From the NCBI GenBank assembly GCA_009780585.1, contig WQZS01000006.1:60470-124469 (forward strand): a DNA stretch of 64,000 bases, in the 5' to 3' direction. The translations under genes were made by a program, and so were the position numbers. A model generated the notes under the pieces. It was given only the letters and a program-made list of their open reading frames with translations. It ran no database searches and was not told the DNA's origin. The DNA is from Defluviitaleaceae bacterium (lineage in GTDB: Bacteria; Bacillota; Clostridia; Lachnospirales; WQUN01). Shown in pieces: positions 1 to 9,591 of this stretch; within the stretch, counting starts at the first letter, position 1; each line of letters starts with the position of its first letter.

Positions 1-1
1 C

Positions 2-499
2 GAGCCCATTACGTACCAGCGGTTTTTTATGGTGTACCGTGCGCCGCTGACCGATCCGCTTACGTATTGGCGGCTGTTCTCCCACGCGCTGGGTCATGCG
101 AATTACGCGCATTACATCGGAAACTTCATGATCATTTTGCTCATCGGGCCGTTGCTTGAGGAGCGGTACGGCGGTAAGTGGCTGGTGATCATGATGGTGG
201 TGACGGCGTTCGTCACGGGGGTGCTGCATATCGTCGTAAGCGACGGAGCCAAGCTGGGCGCGAGCGGGATCGTATTTATGTTAATATTATTGAGTTCGTT
301 CACCAATTTGCAAAAAGGGCGCGTACCGCTGACGTTGTTATTGGTGTTGGGCATTTATATCGGGCGCGAAGTGGTTTACGCGGTGGGTGCGGACGCGGAT
401 AATAATATCGCGTATTTGAGCCATATCGTGGGCGGCGTGTGCGGCGCGGGGTTTGGATTTTTCGCGAATAAAGGAAAATGGCGAGGTGCGGAAGAATGA
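2..499 (+). CDS. Rhomboid family intramembrane serine protease (5' end outside window)
   Basis: The reading frame is open from base 2, so the gene very likely begins upstream; the first ATG inside the window is at 29. Rhomboids cleave substrates inside the membrane with a Ser-His dyad. The GASG motif carries the serine (residue 79 counted from base 29) and SHIVGG carries the histidine (residue 132). The early His-Ala-x-x-His/Asn stretch and GPLLEERYG also fit the family. At least five hydrophobic segments are visible. The stop codon overlaps the likely start of the copper ATPase as ATGA, suggesting translational coupling. A second, complete rhomboid lies at 62228. Family call is firm; substrate unknown. 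Confidence 0.85.
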   Translation, partial: EPITYQRFFMVYRAPLTDPLTYWRLFSHALGHANYAHYIGNFMIILLIGPLLEERYGGKWLVIMMVVTAFVTGVLHIVVSDGAKLGASGIVFMLILLSSFTNLQKGRVPLTLLLVLGIYIGREVVYAVGADADNNIAYLSHIVGGVCGAGFGFFANKGKWRGAEE

Positions 500-2817
500 C
501 GCAAATAACGGTAGACGTCGCGAAGATGCATTGCGCGGCGTGCGCTTCCAATGTGGAGCAAACGATTAAAAAGTTGGCGGGCGTAAAAAGCTGTGCGGTT
601 AACTTCGCGGCGGAAAAAGCGGCGATCGAATTCGACGAAGCGCTTATAACTTACGAAGCGATCGAAGCTGCGGTGGTAAAGCGGGGCTTCGGCTTGATAA
701 AAGCGGAATCGGATGTTTCGCGGCAAAACGTACAACGGGCGGAACGAAAGGCCGCGGAAAACGAAGATTATAAACGGCGGTTTGTCCTGTCCGCCATTTT
801 CACGTTGCCGCTGGCGTTGTTCGCGATGGTGCCCATGTTCATGGAGGGGTTGGGTTATCCGTTGCCGGACGCGGTCAACCCCATGCATTACCCCGCGTTT
901 AATACGGTAACGCAAATGCTTTTGACGGTACCCGTGCTGTTTATTAACCGCCGTATATTCCTTGACGGCTTCCGCAATCTGTTTGGCGGACGGCCCAATA
1001 TGGATTCGCTGATCGCTAAGGGGACGGCGGTCGCGTTTTTGTACAGCCTGTACATAACGGGTATGAGCCTGTTTGCGGGCACGCATGGAGCGTCGGGTAT
1101 GGCGAATCCCCTTGGGGGGTTCGGGCTTGAGCACCAACGCCTTGCCGACACGCATTACATGCCGTACTACGAAGTATCGGCGGTTATCTTAACGCTGATC
1201 GTGTTAGGTAAATTTTTGGAAGCGAAAGCGAAGGGGCGGACATCCGCCGCCATCGAAAAACTCATCGGCCTCGCGCCAAAGACGGCGAAAATTATGCGGA
1301 ACGGTACGGAAATGGAAGTCCCCATCGAGGAAGTGCGGGTAGGGGATATCGTGCTGGTACGCCCGGGGGAAAAGATACCCGTGGACGGCGTTATCCGATC
1401 GGGCAGCACTTCCGTAGACGAGTCGATGCTGACCGGCGAAAGTATGCCCGTGAATAAAAAAGAGGGCGACGCGGTCATCGGCGCGTCGATTAACAAAAAC
1501 GGCTCGATACGGTACGAAGCGACCAAAATCGGCGAAGATACGGTATTGGCGCAGATTATTAAATTGGTGGAAAACGCGCAGGCGAGCAAGGCTCCCATCG
1601 CGCGGCTGGCGGATATCGTGAGCGGTTATTTCGTACACGCGGTAATCGCGATCGCGTTGGTTGCGGGTGCGGTATGGTTGATATCGGGCGCGGGGCTTGC
1701 GTTTTCGCTGATCATCTTTATTTCGGTGTTGGTCATCGCGTGCCCGTGCGCGTTGGGGCTTGCCACGCCCACGGCTATCATGGTGGGTACGGGCAAGGGC
1801 GCGGAAAACGGTATCTTAATCAAAAGCGGCGTTGCGCTGGAAACGGCGCATAAGATCAACACGGTCGTACTCGACAAAACGGGTACGCTCACCGAAGGCA
1901 AGCCCGCCGTAACGGATATTATTAACTTCGGCACAAATTGTTCCGAAGTTACTTTGCGCCTTACCGCGCTGGCCGAAATGCACTCCGAACACCCGCTGGG
2001 CGAAGCCATCGTGCGGTATGCACGCGAACAGGGATGCGACCTTTCCCCGACGGGTACGTTTACCGCCGTGCCGGGGCAAGGGCTCATCGCCGAAATCGAA
2101 GGCCATACCGTCATCGTTGGCAATCAAAAACTTATGCTCGGACAAAAAATAGCGGTTGATATCGCGTTGCAAGACGCAGCATGTTTGGCGGGGGAAGGGA
2201 AGACCCCCATGTACGCGGCAATCGACGGCGCGTTAGCGGGGATTATCGCCGTGGCCGACACGATCAAGCCATCGAGTGCTTCGGCGGTGAAAAAATTACG
2301 GGATATGGGTTTGGAAGTGGTAATGCTCACCGGTGACAACCGCGCGACCGCCGAAGCCATGGCAAGGCAAGCAGGGATAACGCGCGTGCTGGCGGAGGTT
2401 TTGCCGCATGAAAAAGCTGAGGCGATAACGACGCTACAGCAAGAACGAGTTGTCGCCATGGTCGGCGACGGCATTAACGACGCGGTGGCCCTCACGCAAG
2501 CCGACGTGGGTATCGCCATCGGCTCCGGCACTGATGTCGCCATCGAATCCGCCGAAATCGTACTGATGAGCGGCGATTTGACGGGTGTTGCGGCGGCGAT
2601 ACGGTTAAGCAGGATGACCATTCGTAATATCAAGCAAAACCTCTTTTGGGCGTTGGCTTATAATGTGATGGGCATACCCATAGCGATGGGGATACCGTAT
2701 ATCTTCGGCGGGCCGTTGTTAAATCCCATGATCGCGGCGGTGGCTATGTGCTTGAGTTCGCTTTCGTTGATTGCGAACGTACTGCGGTTAAAGAAGGTGA
2801 AACTGCGTGATGATTAG
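496..2817 (+). CDS. copA: Copper-type P1B ATPase (CopA-like)
   Basis: Exports (or moves) monovalent copper across the membrane using ATP. From the ATG at 496 there is one N-terminal heavy-metal domain with CAAC (Cys13, Cys16), then transmembrane helices, TGES in the actuator domain, the CPC transport motif (residues 416-418), the phosphorylated Asp460 in DKTGT, the SEHPLG motif and GDGIND near residue 657. The last helices contain YN and MxxSS-like residues, as expected for Cu(I) pumps. An alternative ATG at 478 exists, but the 496 start forms ATGA with the upstream rhomboid stop and gives the expected N-terminus. No CsoR regulator or CopZ chaperone is visible nearby. Function class is confident; direction and exact metal are inferred. 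Confidence 0.93.
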   Translation: MTQITVDVAKMHCAACASNVEQTIKKLAGVKSCAVNFAAEKAAIEFDEALITYEAIEAAVVKRGFGLIKAESDVSRQNVQRAERKAAENEDYKRRFVLSAIFTLPLALFAMVPMFMEGLGYPLPDAVNPMHYPAFNTVTQMLLTVPVLFINRRIFLDGFRNLFGGRPNMDSLIAKGTAVAFLYSLYITGMSLFAGTHGASGMANPLGGFGLEHQRLADTHYMPYYEVSAVILTLIVLGKFLEAKAKGRTSAAIEKLIGLAPKTAKIMRNGTEMEVPIEEVRVGDIVLVRPGEKIPVDGVIRSGSTSVDESMLTGESMPVNKKEGDAVIGASINKNGSIRYEATKIGEDTVLAQIIKLVENAQASKAPIARLADIVSGYFVHAVIAIALVAGAVWLISGAGLAFSLIIFISVLVIACPCALGLATPTAIMVGTGKGAENGILIKSGVALETAHKINTVVLDKTGTLTEGKPAVTDIINFGTNCSEVTLRLTALAEMHSEHPLGEAIVRYAREQGCDLSPTGTFTAVPGQGLIAEIEGHTVIVGNQKLMLGQKIAVDIALQDAACLAGEGKTPMYAAIDGALAGIIAVADTIKPSSASAVKKLRDMGLEVVMLTGDNRATAEAMARQAGITRVLAEVLPHEKAEAITTLQQERVVAMVGDGINDAVALTQADVGIAIGSGTDVAIESAEIVLMSGDLTGVAAAIRLSRMTIRNIKQNLFWALAYNVMGIPIAMGIPYIFGGPLLNPMIAAVAMCLSSLSLIANVLRLKKVKLRDD

Positions 2818-3592
2818 GATGGTCGTTACCGACTTGGACGGTACGTTATTAACGTCCGATAAAACGATCTCTTCTTATACGAAAAACGTGTTGGAAAAAT
2901 GCCGCGAGAAAGGCATTAAAGTCGTATACGCTACGGGACGGGGCGCGTCGGCTGCACGGTTCGCGCCGGATCACTTCTTCGACGGGATGATTACGATTAA
3001 CGGGGCAACCGCTTCGGTGGCAAGTGATGAAGACGGCGATACCGTTATATACCGGCGTTTAATCCCGTGGCAAACTGCCCGCCCGATCCTTGTCGCCTGC
3101 CATAACCGCGGCATGGCAATCACTTCGGAGAACGGCAGCGTGCATTACGCCAATTTTTCCGTTGCCGAACGTTGGCCGTCGTTTCATGTGGAGTGGGAAA
3201 TGGCGGACTTTTCCCGCCACGAAATCGACGCGGAAAAAATTTACACCCCCAACCCCACGGCGGAAGACAAGGCATTTATCGAAGAAATGCTGCCGAAGGA
3301 TTTATATTTTGTTATTACCTCCGACGGCGGAAACAGCACGCTCGGGCAAATCATGCACAGGGAGGCGACAAAGAGCCAAGCGATTTTCGCGCTGGCAAAA
3401 TTTTGGGGGATTCACCCGCGGGAAATCGCGGCCTTCGGCGACGATTATAACGACAAAGATATGTTGGAAAATTGCGGCATAGGCGTGGCGATGGGTAACG
3501 CGATTGAAGAAATCAAGAAAGCCGCCGTGTACGTCTGCGGTACCAACGACAACGACGGCGTGGCCAAATGGCTGGAAGGGAATGTTTTATAG
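2810..3592 (+). CDS. Cof-type HAD-IIB phosphatase
   Basis: A haloacid-dehalogenase hydrolase of the Cof/YbiV group, which usually removes phosphate from sugar phosphates or nucleotides. The nucleophile motif DLDGT (Asp8, Asp10) is near the N-terminus, a conserved lysine precedes the [11 protein letters not shown] motif that binds magnesium, and the length (about 260 residues) fits type IIB with an alpha/beta cap. An AAGGTGA-like SD lies about ten bases before ATG 2810; GTG 2807 in the same frame is possible. The start overlaps the end of copA, so the two are probably co-transcribed. Substrate cannot be read from sequence. Confidence 0.9.
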   Translation: MIRMVVTDLDGTLLTSDKTISSYTKNVLEKCREKGIKVVYATGRGASAARFAPDHFFDGMITINGATASVASDEDGDTVIYRRLIPWQTARPILVACHNRGMAITSENGSVHYANFSVAERWPSFHVEWEMADFSRHEIDAEKIYTPNPTAEDKAFIEEMLPKDLYFVITSDGGNSTLGQIMHREATKSQAIFALAKFWGIHPREIAAFGDDYNDKDMLENCGIGVAMGNAIEEIKKAAVYVCGTNDNDGVAKWLEGNVL

Positions 3593-3638
3593 TATTGCTC
3601 ACGTTTTTCAAGGTAATACGCGGAGGTAAATCCGTGAA

Positions 3639-5801
3639 TTAAACCATACAAAAATATAACACGATTTCCGCGTTGTAATGGACCGTTACGTATGTCCCCT
3701 CATGGCGTGCGCCATTAATCAGCCAATAGTCCACCGCATAACCCGCATGGGGTTGTGCGGTGATTTTTATTTGCGTGCCTTCGAAGTAGTTGCCCGTTAC
3801 GGTTTGGCCTTCTGTTAGGATGCGGGTGTTCATCATCGCGCCGCCGCCCGCGTTCGTGGTGAGTGTGACGGCATATCGGTCATTGGGGTCGAAGCCCAAA
3901 TTCGTGTGGATAGAGGCGAAGATCGCGTACGGGCGGTCCTCGGCGAAGCGGCGGATGGCGTCGCGGCTGTCGGCCACGCTGTAGGTCGTCGGCCACCACG
4001 GTTCGCCCGGGTTGATCGCGTCCGTTTGCAAGGCGTAGGTGTGTTCGCGCTCGATTTGCGCGATGAGGACGTCCAGCGTACGCCGCACGTTTGCGGGTGC
4101 GAACGCGCCTTCGATGATATCCACGAACGCGTTCGCCAGCATCGCGCGGGTAGGGTCGTAATCCACGAACGCGTGCAAAAACGCCGAACTCTGCGAGGAA
4201 TTCCATCGGTCGCCCGTACCCGTAAGGATGTGACGCAGCGTGTCCTCTTGGGCGCGGTGGTCGTAGTTGTCCCATATGGCCCATGCCGCTTCGATGTCGT
4301 GGGCGAACACGCGCCACTTGCCGTCACGCAAATGGGGATGCACCGAGGGGTCGTTCTTTTCCTCCGCGGTGGGGAAATACCGCCACAGCTCCATGTTGTG
4401 GTTGGGCCAATCGAGGTTGTTAATATAAATTTGCATTGCGTAATAGCGGATCCATTCCTCCAAATCGATACGCCGGATAAAATCATGGAACTGCGCTTCG
4501 CCCGTTGCCCCGGTAAAGCCGGCCATCGCCATGCGGTGTATTTCTTGGAAATCCCGCACGGCGTGGTCCTCGCCGCTCCACCACGCGTCGTTGCGTCGGT
4601 CACCGCCGGTAATGACTTCGAAGCGTTCCGACTCGGCAAGGCCCGAAGCACTTCGGGTTTCGTCATTGCCGTACAAACGCGCCAAATGGTTTGCCGTGCG
4701 CGGGGATTTGAGCCACGCCGCGCCGTAATATTCGCCGTTGAGGAACACCGCCGCCGGGCGGTGCGTTTGCGTGGTGGAATGACCCGCCTGGCGGAACAAC
4801 GATTGGCTTAACTCGTCGCGGATAAAACCGGCATCGCGGTCGCTGCCGCCGTTACGCAGCCGAACGCGTCTGTAACGGTCGATCAACGAACCGTCATGCG
4901 CAAATTCATCATCGAAGAACGCGAAACGGAATTGGTTGTAATCGTCATATTCACGCCGCGCGAACAATTCCAGCGACTTCTGCGGCTCCACCGCCCGCGA
5001 GAAACCGCCCCGTACGCGCATCCCCGCGTTTTGTGAAAGATGCAGCGTACCCGTAGGGCCGAACATTTCGACATGCACGGCGCGTTCCGATTCGGGCCCG
5101 CGGCGGTTAAAGTTGGCGGGCGAAGCGGGGTTTTCGTTATGCCCTTCGTAGCCGTAGTTGGGCCATCGGCCGTAACGCAGGTAGAACTCGTTGCGCCAGT
5201 TTTCCCGATCGATCCCCGCCACCAAAATGCCTTCATGGTGGTCGAATAACCCGTATGGGTCGGATGTGAGCGCGAATATTAACGTATCCCCGCAAAAACG
5301 CGTAAATACGTCCGTCCCCATGATAAAACTGCGCGTGGCGATTTCCGACGCCCATTCGCCCATCACCGCTACGGCGCGGACGGTAAAGGACGTAACCCGC
5401 GAAAGGGTATGTACATCGGCGTCCCAATACGCGGGGCTGTTTTCGATCGGGAGGCCCGGCGCGGGCGCATCCACGTATATAGGCGCGGTGTAGCGGGCGG
5501 TGTTTGTGTTGGGATACGAACCGTCTAACGTGAAAAAAATTTCCGCACCCTCGGGCGCGGAAAGCTCTAAATAAAAAGACTCGGCAAAAAAGCCCGCCTC
5601 GCGGGAAAAGGATACGAACAATTCGGAACTGACGGGCATCGGATCGGGCGGCGGGTCGATGTGCCGTATGGGGATGTCGATGTGGGGGGATTGCCGCGGG
5701 GTTTCACGCGGGGCGGAGCCGCTAAAAAGTAAGAAGTAAATAATACCGCCCGCGCCGAAGAGGAGGATGACGGCGGCAATTAATAAATGCTTGCGGGTCA
5801 T
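3639..5801 (-). CDS. CotH-like kinase family surface protein
   Basis: A 720-residue protein with an N-terminal membrane anchor or uncleaved signal (residues about 7-27) and a proline-rich linker. A chitobiase/beta-hexosaminidase C-terminal-like module (about 65-160, with FFTLDGSYP) follows, then a CotH domain (about 200-560). CotH signatures visible are MRVRGGFSR...PQKSLELF, RLRNGG, NLDWPNHNMELW and the acidic FAHDIEAAW. The C-terminus (about 640-720, TEGQTVTGNYFEGTQIKITAQPHAGY) resembles an InlB-type beta repeat. CotH proteins in Bacillus phosphorylate spore-coat proteins; in non-spore contexts they are seen on cellulosomal or surface proteins. It is the last gene behind the pentose-phosphate operon, 75 bases after the RraA-like gene. 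SD GGGAGG precedes the ATG by five bases. Domain call good; role unknown. Confidence 0.8.
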   Translation of the reverse strand: MTRKHLLIAAVILLFGAGGIIYFLLFSGSAPRETPRQSPHIDIPIRHIDPPPDPMPVSSELFVSFSREAGFFAESFYLELSAPEGAEIFFTLDGSYPNTNTARYTAPIYVDAPAPGLPIENSPAYWDADVHTLSRVTSFTVRAVAVMGEWASEIATRSFIMGTDVFTRFCGDTLIFALTSDPYGLFDHHEGILVAGIDRENWRNEFYLRYGRWPNYGYEGHNENPASPANFNRRGPESERAVHVEMFGPTGTLHLSQNAGMRVRGGFSRAVEPQKSLELFARREYDDYNQFRFAFFDDEFAHDGSLIDRYRRVRLRNGGSDRDAGFIRDELSQSLFRQAGHSTTQTHRPAAVFLNGEYYGAAWLKSPRTANHLARLYGNDETRSASGLAESERFEVITGGDRRNDAWWSGEDHAVRDFQEIHRMAMAGFTGATGEAQFHDFIRRIDLEEWIRYYAMQIYINNLDWPNHNMELWRYFPTAEEKNDPSVHPHLRDGKWRVFAHDIEAAWAIWDNYDHRAQEDTLRHILTGTGDRWNSSQSSAFLHAFVDYDPTRAMLANAFVDIIEGAFAPANVRRTLDVLIAQIEREHTYALQTDAINPGEPWWPTTYSVADSRDAIRRFAEDRPYAIFASIHTNLGFDPNDRYAVTLTTNAGGGAMMNTRILTEGQTVTGNYFEGTQIKITAQPHAGYAVDYWLINGARHEGTYVTVHYNAEIVLYFCMV

Positions 5802-5829
5802 GTCGGCCTCCCGTTACCAACGCCAAGAC

Positions 5830-5858
5830 GGGGCGCAAATCCCGCGGAAATGCGCCCC
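5830..5858 (-). repeat. Hairpin in leader of the CotH-like gene
   Basis: Eight-base arms GGGGCGCA and TGCGCCCC are separated by 13 bases, between the RraA-like stop and the CotH-like start. No T-run follows on either strand, so it is not a standard intrinsic terminator; it may be an mRNA processing or stabilising structure. Confidence 0.45.
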
Positions 5859-5876
5859 GCCGCCGCGGCAGCCGTT

Positions 5877-6569
5877 TTATTGCACGGTATTATCAAGTTC
5901 CCTGTTCAATGCCTTATATAGCTTGCGGCGCGTCACTTTATCGTCGGAAAGGATTTGCTGCGCGTATTTCGCTACGTCCTTCGCGATGGCGCGGGGTACG
6001 CAAATCACGCCGTCGCCGTCGGCCACGATCACGTCGCCGGGGCAGACCGTCGTACCCGCGATGGCGATGGGTACGTTCTTTTGGTCGAATTGTATCTTGC
6101 ATTGTACCATTGACTGCGCCACGAAATGTGACCACACGGGCACTTTTTGCAAGATCGTTTCGTCGGTGTCGCGGATACCCGAGCCGTTGGTAACGAAGCC
6201 CCGTACGCCGCGCTGGACGGCACGCAGGGTATTTTCCGAACCCATTAACCCCACGTTACAGCCGCTTACGTCGATGGCCATAAAGTCGCCGGGTTCGATT
6301 TCGTCCATCCAGGGGTAGGTGCAAACGTTGCCGTAGTACCAGCCCTGCCACGGGGTATAATCATCGCCGCGTTTTTCGGGGTAGGGGCCTACGAAGGGCA
6401 GGTAACGCGCCGTGCGGGCGATACCGACCGCGCGTGTGCGGAACAGCGGGCGCACTTCGGGCGAAAGCGAGCCGAAATTATGGTACCCCACCCAATCCAT
6501 CCCGTCGCGTACGTCAGCAACCCGAAAATCCTTGTACAATTCCAACAAAATCAAATTCTCTTCCCGCAT
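5877..6569 (-). CDS. RraA-like / HMG aldolase family protein
   Basis: Member of the RraA fold, which includes 4-hydroxy-4-methyl-2-oxoglutarate (HMG) aldolases, oxaloacetate decarboxylases and the RNase E inhibitor RraA. Visible family features are GSENTLRAVQRGVRGFV followed by the Arg-Asp pair GSGIRD and the GDVIVADGDGVICVP strand. ATG 6569 is preferred over ATG 6575 because the GGAG SD then sits seven bases upstream. It lies downstream of rpiB and upstream of the CotH-like gene. In a sugar operon an aldolase or decarboxylase acting on a keto acid is more likely than RNase E inhibition. The leader is a run of A-rich sequence on the coding strand. Confidence 0.8.
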   Translation of the reverse strand: MREENLILLELYKDFRVADVRDGMDWVGYHNFGSLSPEVRPLFRTRAVGIARTARYLPFVGPYPEKRGDDYTPWQGWYYGNVCTYPWMDEIEPGDFMAIDVSGCNVGLMGSENTLRAVQRGVRGFVTNGSGIRDTDETILQKVPVWSHFVAQSMVQCKIQFDQKNVPIAIAGTTVCPGDVIVADGDGVICVPRAIAKDVAKYAQQILSDDKVTRRKLYKALNRELDNTVQ

Positions 6570-6613
6570 AACCATTCTCCTTTTTTATTTTTATTTTTAT
6601 CTTTTATTCCGAA

Positions 6614-7066
6614 TTAACCCACAACCCCGCCGTTTTCTATCACCGTTATCATATCCACGCGCTCGATGTGGCGGCCGCCCTCGTACTCGGCGTCCAGCCA
6701 CGCGTCCACGATGGTCTTCGCCATTTCAAGACCCACTACGCGCCCGCCGAAGGTGATGACATTCGCGTTATTGTGCTGCTTCGAAAGGCGTGCGGTAAAA
6801 GGTTCCGAGCATAAGCACGCGCGTACCCCTTTAATCTTGTTCGCCGCAAGCGACATACCCACGCCCGTACCGCACAGCAAAACGCCGCCGTCAACTGAGC
6901 CCTCGGCGACCAATTTGCCTGCTTTGTACCCGCTTACGGGGTAGGGCGGTGGGGGGGATGTGTTGGGGCTCACGTCGATAACCTCGATCCCTCGGGCTTC
7001 CAAGTGCGATTTGATTTGTTCCTTCATTTCCGGCGTGGTATGGTCGTTGCCGATGGCGAGCTTCAT
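6614..7066 (-). CDS. rpiB: Ribose-5-phosphate isomerase B / RpiB-LacAB family
   Basis: Interconverts ribose 5-phosphate and ribulose 5-phosphate, or related aldose/ketose 6-phosphates such as allose/allulose phosphate. The N-terminus IGNDHTT replaces the more usual SDHAG loop. The catalytic cysteine is in LCGTGVGMS, with AANKIKGVRA after it, and the conserved HNNANV carries the ring-opening histidine. Length (150 residues) is normal. Its ATG overlaps the epimerase stop by four bases, so the two are translationally coupled. With the PfkB kinase and epimerase upstream it forms a short pentose or allose phosphate pathway. Confidence 0.9.
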   Translation of the reverse strand: MKLAIGNDHTTPEMKEQIKSHLEARGIEVIDVSPNTSPPPPYPVSGYKAGKLVAEGSVDGGVLLCGTGVGMSLAANKIKGVRACLCSEPFTARLSKQHNNANVITFGGRVVGLEMAKTIVDAWLDAEYEGGRHIERVDMITVIENGGVVG

Positions 7067-7719
7067 ATTGACCCCCTTATATCGTTTATGCTCGCGGCAT
7101 AGTCCCGTACGGCTTCCCCTTTGAAGAACAACGCTTTCGTCCCCAGCACAAACGCGTGTACGCCGAAGCCGTGCAATTTATGGATCAGTTCCTTCGTCAT
7201 CGCGCCGTCCACGCATAGGGTTGCGCCGTATTGTTCAACAAGCCGGGACAAGCTCCGCAGTTTGTCCATGACATGCGGTAAAAATGCCTGCCCCGCGAAG
7301 CCGGGGTTGACGGTCATCGCCAGCACATGGCCGCACAGGGGGAGCAATTCCTTTACCGTTTCGATGGAGGTCCCCGGGTTGACCGCGATCCCCGGCACCA
7401 TACCCAAGCCGCGTATCAAATCAAGCGTCCTTGCGGGGTGGGGGTCGGTTTCGGGGTGGATGGTGAGGATGTCCGCGCCCAGCTTGTGAAACAATTCGAT
7501 GTGCCGTGCGGGATTGGCGATCATGAGGTGCGCGTCTATGGGGATGTCCGAATATTTTTTAATGCACTTGAAGACCTCCGGCCCGCACGCGAAATTGGGT
7601 ACGTATTGGCCGTCCATCACGTCTACGTGGAAATAGTCCGCGTCGGCGGCGGCCAACCGGCGGATCTCCTCCGCCAGGTTGCCGTAATCGGCGCACATGA
7701 TGCTGGGATGTAATTTCAT
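7063..7719 (-). CDS. rpe: Ribulose-phosphate 3-epimerase family protein (Rpe/AlsE)
   Basis: A TIM-barrel epimerase that inverts C3 of ribulose 5-phosphate, or of allulose 6-phosphate in the AlsE subgroup. Metal and catalytic motifs are seen in order: LHPSIMCADY, FHVDVMDGQYVPN, IDAHLMI, MTVNPGFAGQ and the final CVDGAM with its aspartate. The 218-residue length is typical. It overlaps ribokinase by four bases upstream and rpiB by four bases downstream. Whether it acts on ribulose or allulose phosphate is not resolved; the RpiB neighbour is compatible with both. Confidence 0.9.
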   Translation of the reverse strand: MKLHPSIMCADYGNLAEEIRRLAAADADYFHVDVMDGQYVPNFACGPEVFKCIKKYSDIPIDAHLMIANPARHIELFHKLGADILTIHPETDPHPARTLDLIRGLGMVPGIAVNPGTSIETVKELLPLCGHVLAMTVNPGFAGQAFLPHVMDKLRSLSRLVEQYGATLCVDGAMTKELIHKLHGFGVHAFVLGTKALFFKGEAVRDYAASINDIRGSI

Positions 7720-8639
7720 CTTAGCAACTCCTCTATCATTGATGCCGTCGGTATGGAACCCTGCGCGCCCGATCGGGTTGCGGTCAACGCGCCCGCGATA
7801 TTCGCGTAGCGGACGGCACGGGGTATATCGCCGTGGTTTAAATATTGTACTGCCATCGCCGCGGTAAACACATCACCGGCGGCGGTGGGGTCGATGGCCT
7901 TTACGGTGTGCGGCGGGTAGTGGACGCCCTGCCCGTCGTGGTAATGGTACGCGCCGTGTTCGCCCAGTTTCAATATAACGTGTACGGCACCCGAACGCTT
8001 TCGCAAAACCTCGGAAATATAAGCGCATTGCGCGTACGGGTTTGATTCACGGAATGAAGGCTCGATACCCGTCATCACAGCCGCTTCCGTTTCGTTGGGG
8101 CTGATGATTAAGGGCGCGGGGATTTTCTCCAGCGGAAAGTCGATCGCGGGCCCCGCGTCCAAGATGTAGGGGATGCCGCGCGTATGGGCTTGCCAACAGG
8201 CATGGATGACGATTTCCTGCGGCAATTCGAAATTGATGACCATACCGTCGTACGGGCGCGTAAACGCGCGGTCAATGTCGGTCTTGGTCAGCTCCGAATT
8301 GGCGGCAAGGTGCGAAATGATCCGATTGTTTCCGTCCTCCAATAAAATAACCGCGAAACCCGACGGTTTTTCCTTGCTCGCGGTTAAATGGTCGATATTC
8401 ACGTTTTTGCTGAACAGGGAGCGGCGAAGCTGCAGGCCGAAGTCATCCGCGCCTACCTTGCCCGCGAAGGTCACGTCACCGCCCAACATCGCGCAGGCGA
8501 CGGCTTGGTTCGCGCCTTTGCCCCCCGGCCCGAAGCGGTACTCCTCCGAAACCAATGTCTCGCCCGACAAGGGGATGCGCGGGGTAAGGAGGAGCAAATC
8601 CATGTTTATACTGCCTACGACCAATATCCTTGCGGACAT
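7716..8639 (-). CDS. rbsK: PfkB family sugar kinase, ribokinase-like
   Basis: Phosphorylates a pentose or related sugar with ATP. PfkB signatures: VGSINMDLLLL at the N-terminus, GPGGKGANQAVACAMLG, FAGKVGADDFG, and the C-terminal DPTAAGDVFTAAM with the catalytic aspartate and anion-hole glycine. Start chosen at 8639 (MSARIL): a GGAGGG SD lies five bases before it, and the longer frame from 8651 would put its first codons over that SD. It is the first gene of the minus-strand operon kinase-epimerase-isomerase-RraA-CotH. Ribose is the default substrate; allose or another aldose is possible. Confidence 0.88.
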   Translation of the reverse strand: MSARILVVGSINMDLLLLTPRIPLSGETLVSEEYRFGPGGKGANQAVACAMLGGDVTFAGKVGADDFGLQLRRSLFSKNVNIDHLTASKEKPSGFAVILLEDGNNRIISHLAANSELTKTDIDRAFTRPYDGMVINFELPQEIVIHACWQAHTRGIPYILDAGPAIDFPLEKIPAPLIISPNETEAAVMTGIEPSFRESNPYAQCAYISEVLRKRSGAVHVILKLGEHGAYHYHDGQGVHYPPHTVKAIDPTAAGDVFTAAMAVQYLNHGDIPRAVRYANIAGALTATRSGAQGSIPTASMIEELLR

Positions 8640-8730
8640 ACGTCCCTCCACGCTTCGTAATGGGTTGCGCTGTTAAGCGCGCCGTAAATATGGTACACTT
8701 TATCTATCACGAAATAAAGGAGCTATGTAT

Positions 8731-9579
8731 ATGTCTTTCCCACGCACAACGGTCGGGGGCGTTTCGCTGCCCCGTATGTTGATCGGTACCAACTGGCTGG
8801 CGGGCTGGAGTCACCGCTCCCCCGCGGCGGATAAAATGATCAAGAACCTGCACGCGGAGCCGAAGAGCATCGTGGACGTGTTGCAAGTCTACCTGGACAA
8901 CGGCATCGACGCGCTGATGGGGCCGATGGGCCGCGTACCCGCCATCGATAAGGCCGTCAAGCAAGCCGAAGACAAAACGGGTAAGAAGATCATCATCATC
9001 GATACGCCCATCGTCAACGTTTCCGACTCCGCCGAAGCCCGTGCCGAGGCCCTCGCTACGTTTAAGCGGAGCAAATCCCTCGATTCCACGTTCTGCCTGA
9101 TACACCATTCCAGCGTCGAGGAGCTGGTGGACAAGAACGCCCGCAAAATCAAGCGGCTGGACGATTACACGAAGATGATCCGCGACTGCGGTATGCTCCC
9201 CGGCTTGTCCGCCCATATGCCCGAATTGGTCACTTATTCCGACGAAAACGGCTACGACGTGGAAACGTACATCCAAATTTACAACTGCCTGGGTTTCCTT
9301 ATGCAAATCGAAATCGAAACGATCGCGTCCATCATCCATAACGCCAAAAAACCCGTGATGACGATCAAACCGATGGCGGCGGGCCGCTGTACGCCGTACG
9401 TGGGCCTCAACTTCGCGTGGGCCACTTTGCGCGATTGCGATATGGTGACCGTGGGTGCGCACCTGCCCGACGAAGTACATGAGAACATCGAGATTTCCCG
9501 CGCGTTCTTCGAGCGGCGTTACCCCGACTTGGAAAAACGCGCCAGCCCTAATATGAACCAATCGGCGTTCGGCTCCTGA
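8731..9579 (+). CDS. TIM-barrel protein of unknown function, possibly aldo/keto reductase-related
   Basis: The protein starts with VGGVSLPRMLIGTNWLAG, has alternating hydrophobic strands and amphipathic helices, and ends with a phrase like DMVTVGAHLPDEVHENIEIS that recalls the C-terminal phosphate-site region of aldo/keto reductases. The usual catalytic tyrosine motif is not obvious, so an oxidoreductase role is uncertain. ATG 8731 is preferred over 8725: the AAGGAG SD is then eight bases upstream. It is divergent from the PfkB-led operon, with about 90 bases between starts, so it may be controlled together with sugar-phosphate metabolism. No firm function can be given. Confidence 0.65.
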   Translation: MSFPRTTVGGVSLPRMLIGTNWLAGWSHRSPAADKMIKNLHAEPKSIVDVLQVYLDNGIDALMGPMGRVPAIDKAVKQAEDKTGKKIIIIDTPIVNVSDSAEARAEALATFKRSKSLDSTFCLIHHSSVEELVDKNARKIKRLDDYTKMIRDCGMLPGLSAHMPELVTYSDENGYDVETYIQIYNCLGFLMQIEIETIASIIHNAKKPVMTIKPMAAGRCTPYVGLNFAWATLRDCDMVTVGAHLPDEVHENIEISRAFFERRYPDLEKRASPNMNQSAFGS

Positions 9580-9591
9580 TCCGATTTGCCG

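Noticed and set aside
376..1155. 259-codon minus-strand frame over copA
   Set aside because: Arg/His-rich shadow of a certain gene.
3906..4811. 301-codon plus-strand frame over the CotH-like gene
   Set aside because: Antisense shadow; no SD, no motif, Arg/Val-rich composition.
8707..9561. 284-codon minus-strand frame opposite the TIM-barrel gene
   Set aside because: Almost the same extent as the real gene in the other strand; no motif and no SD.
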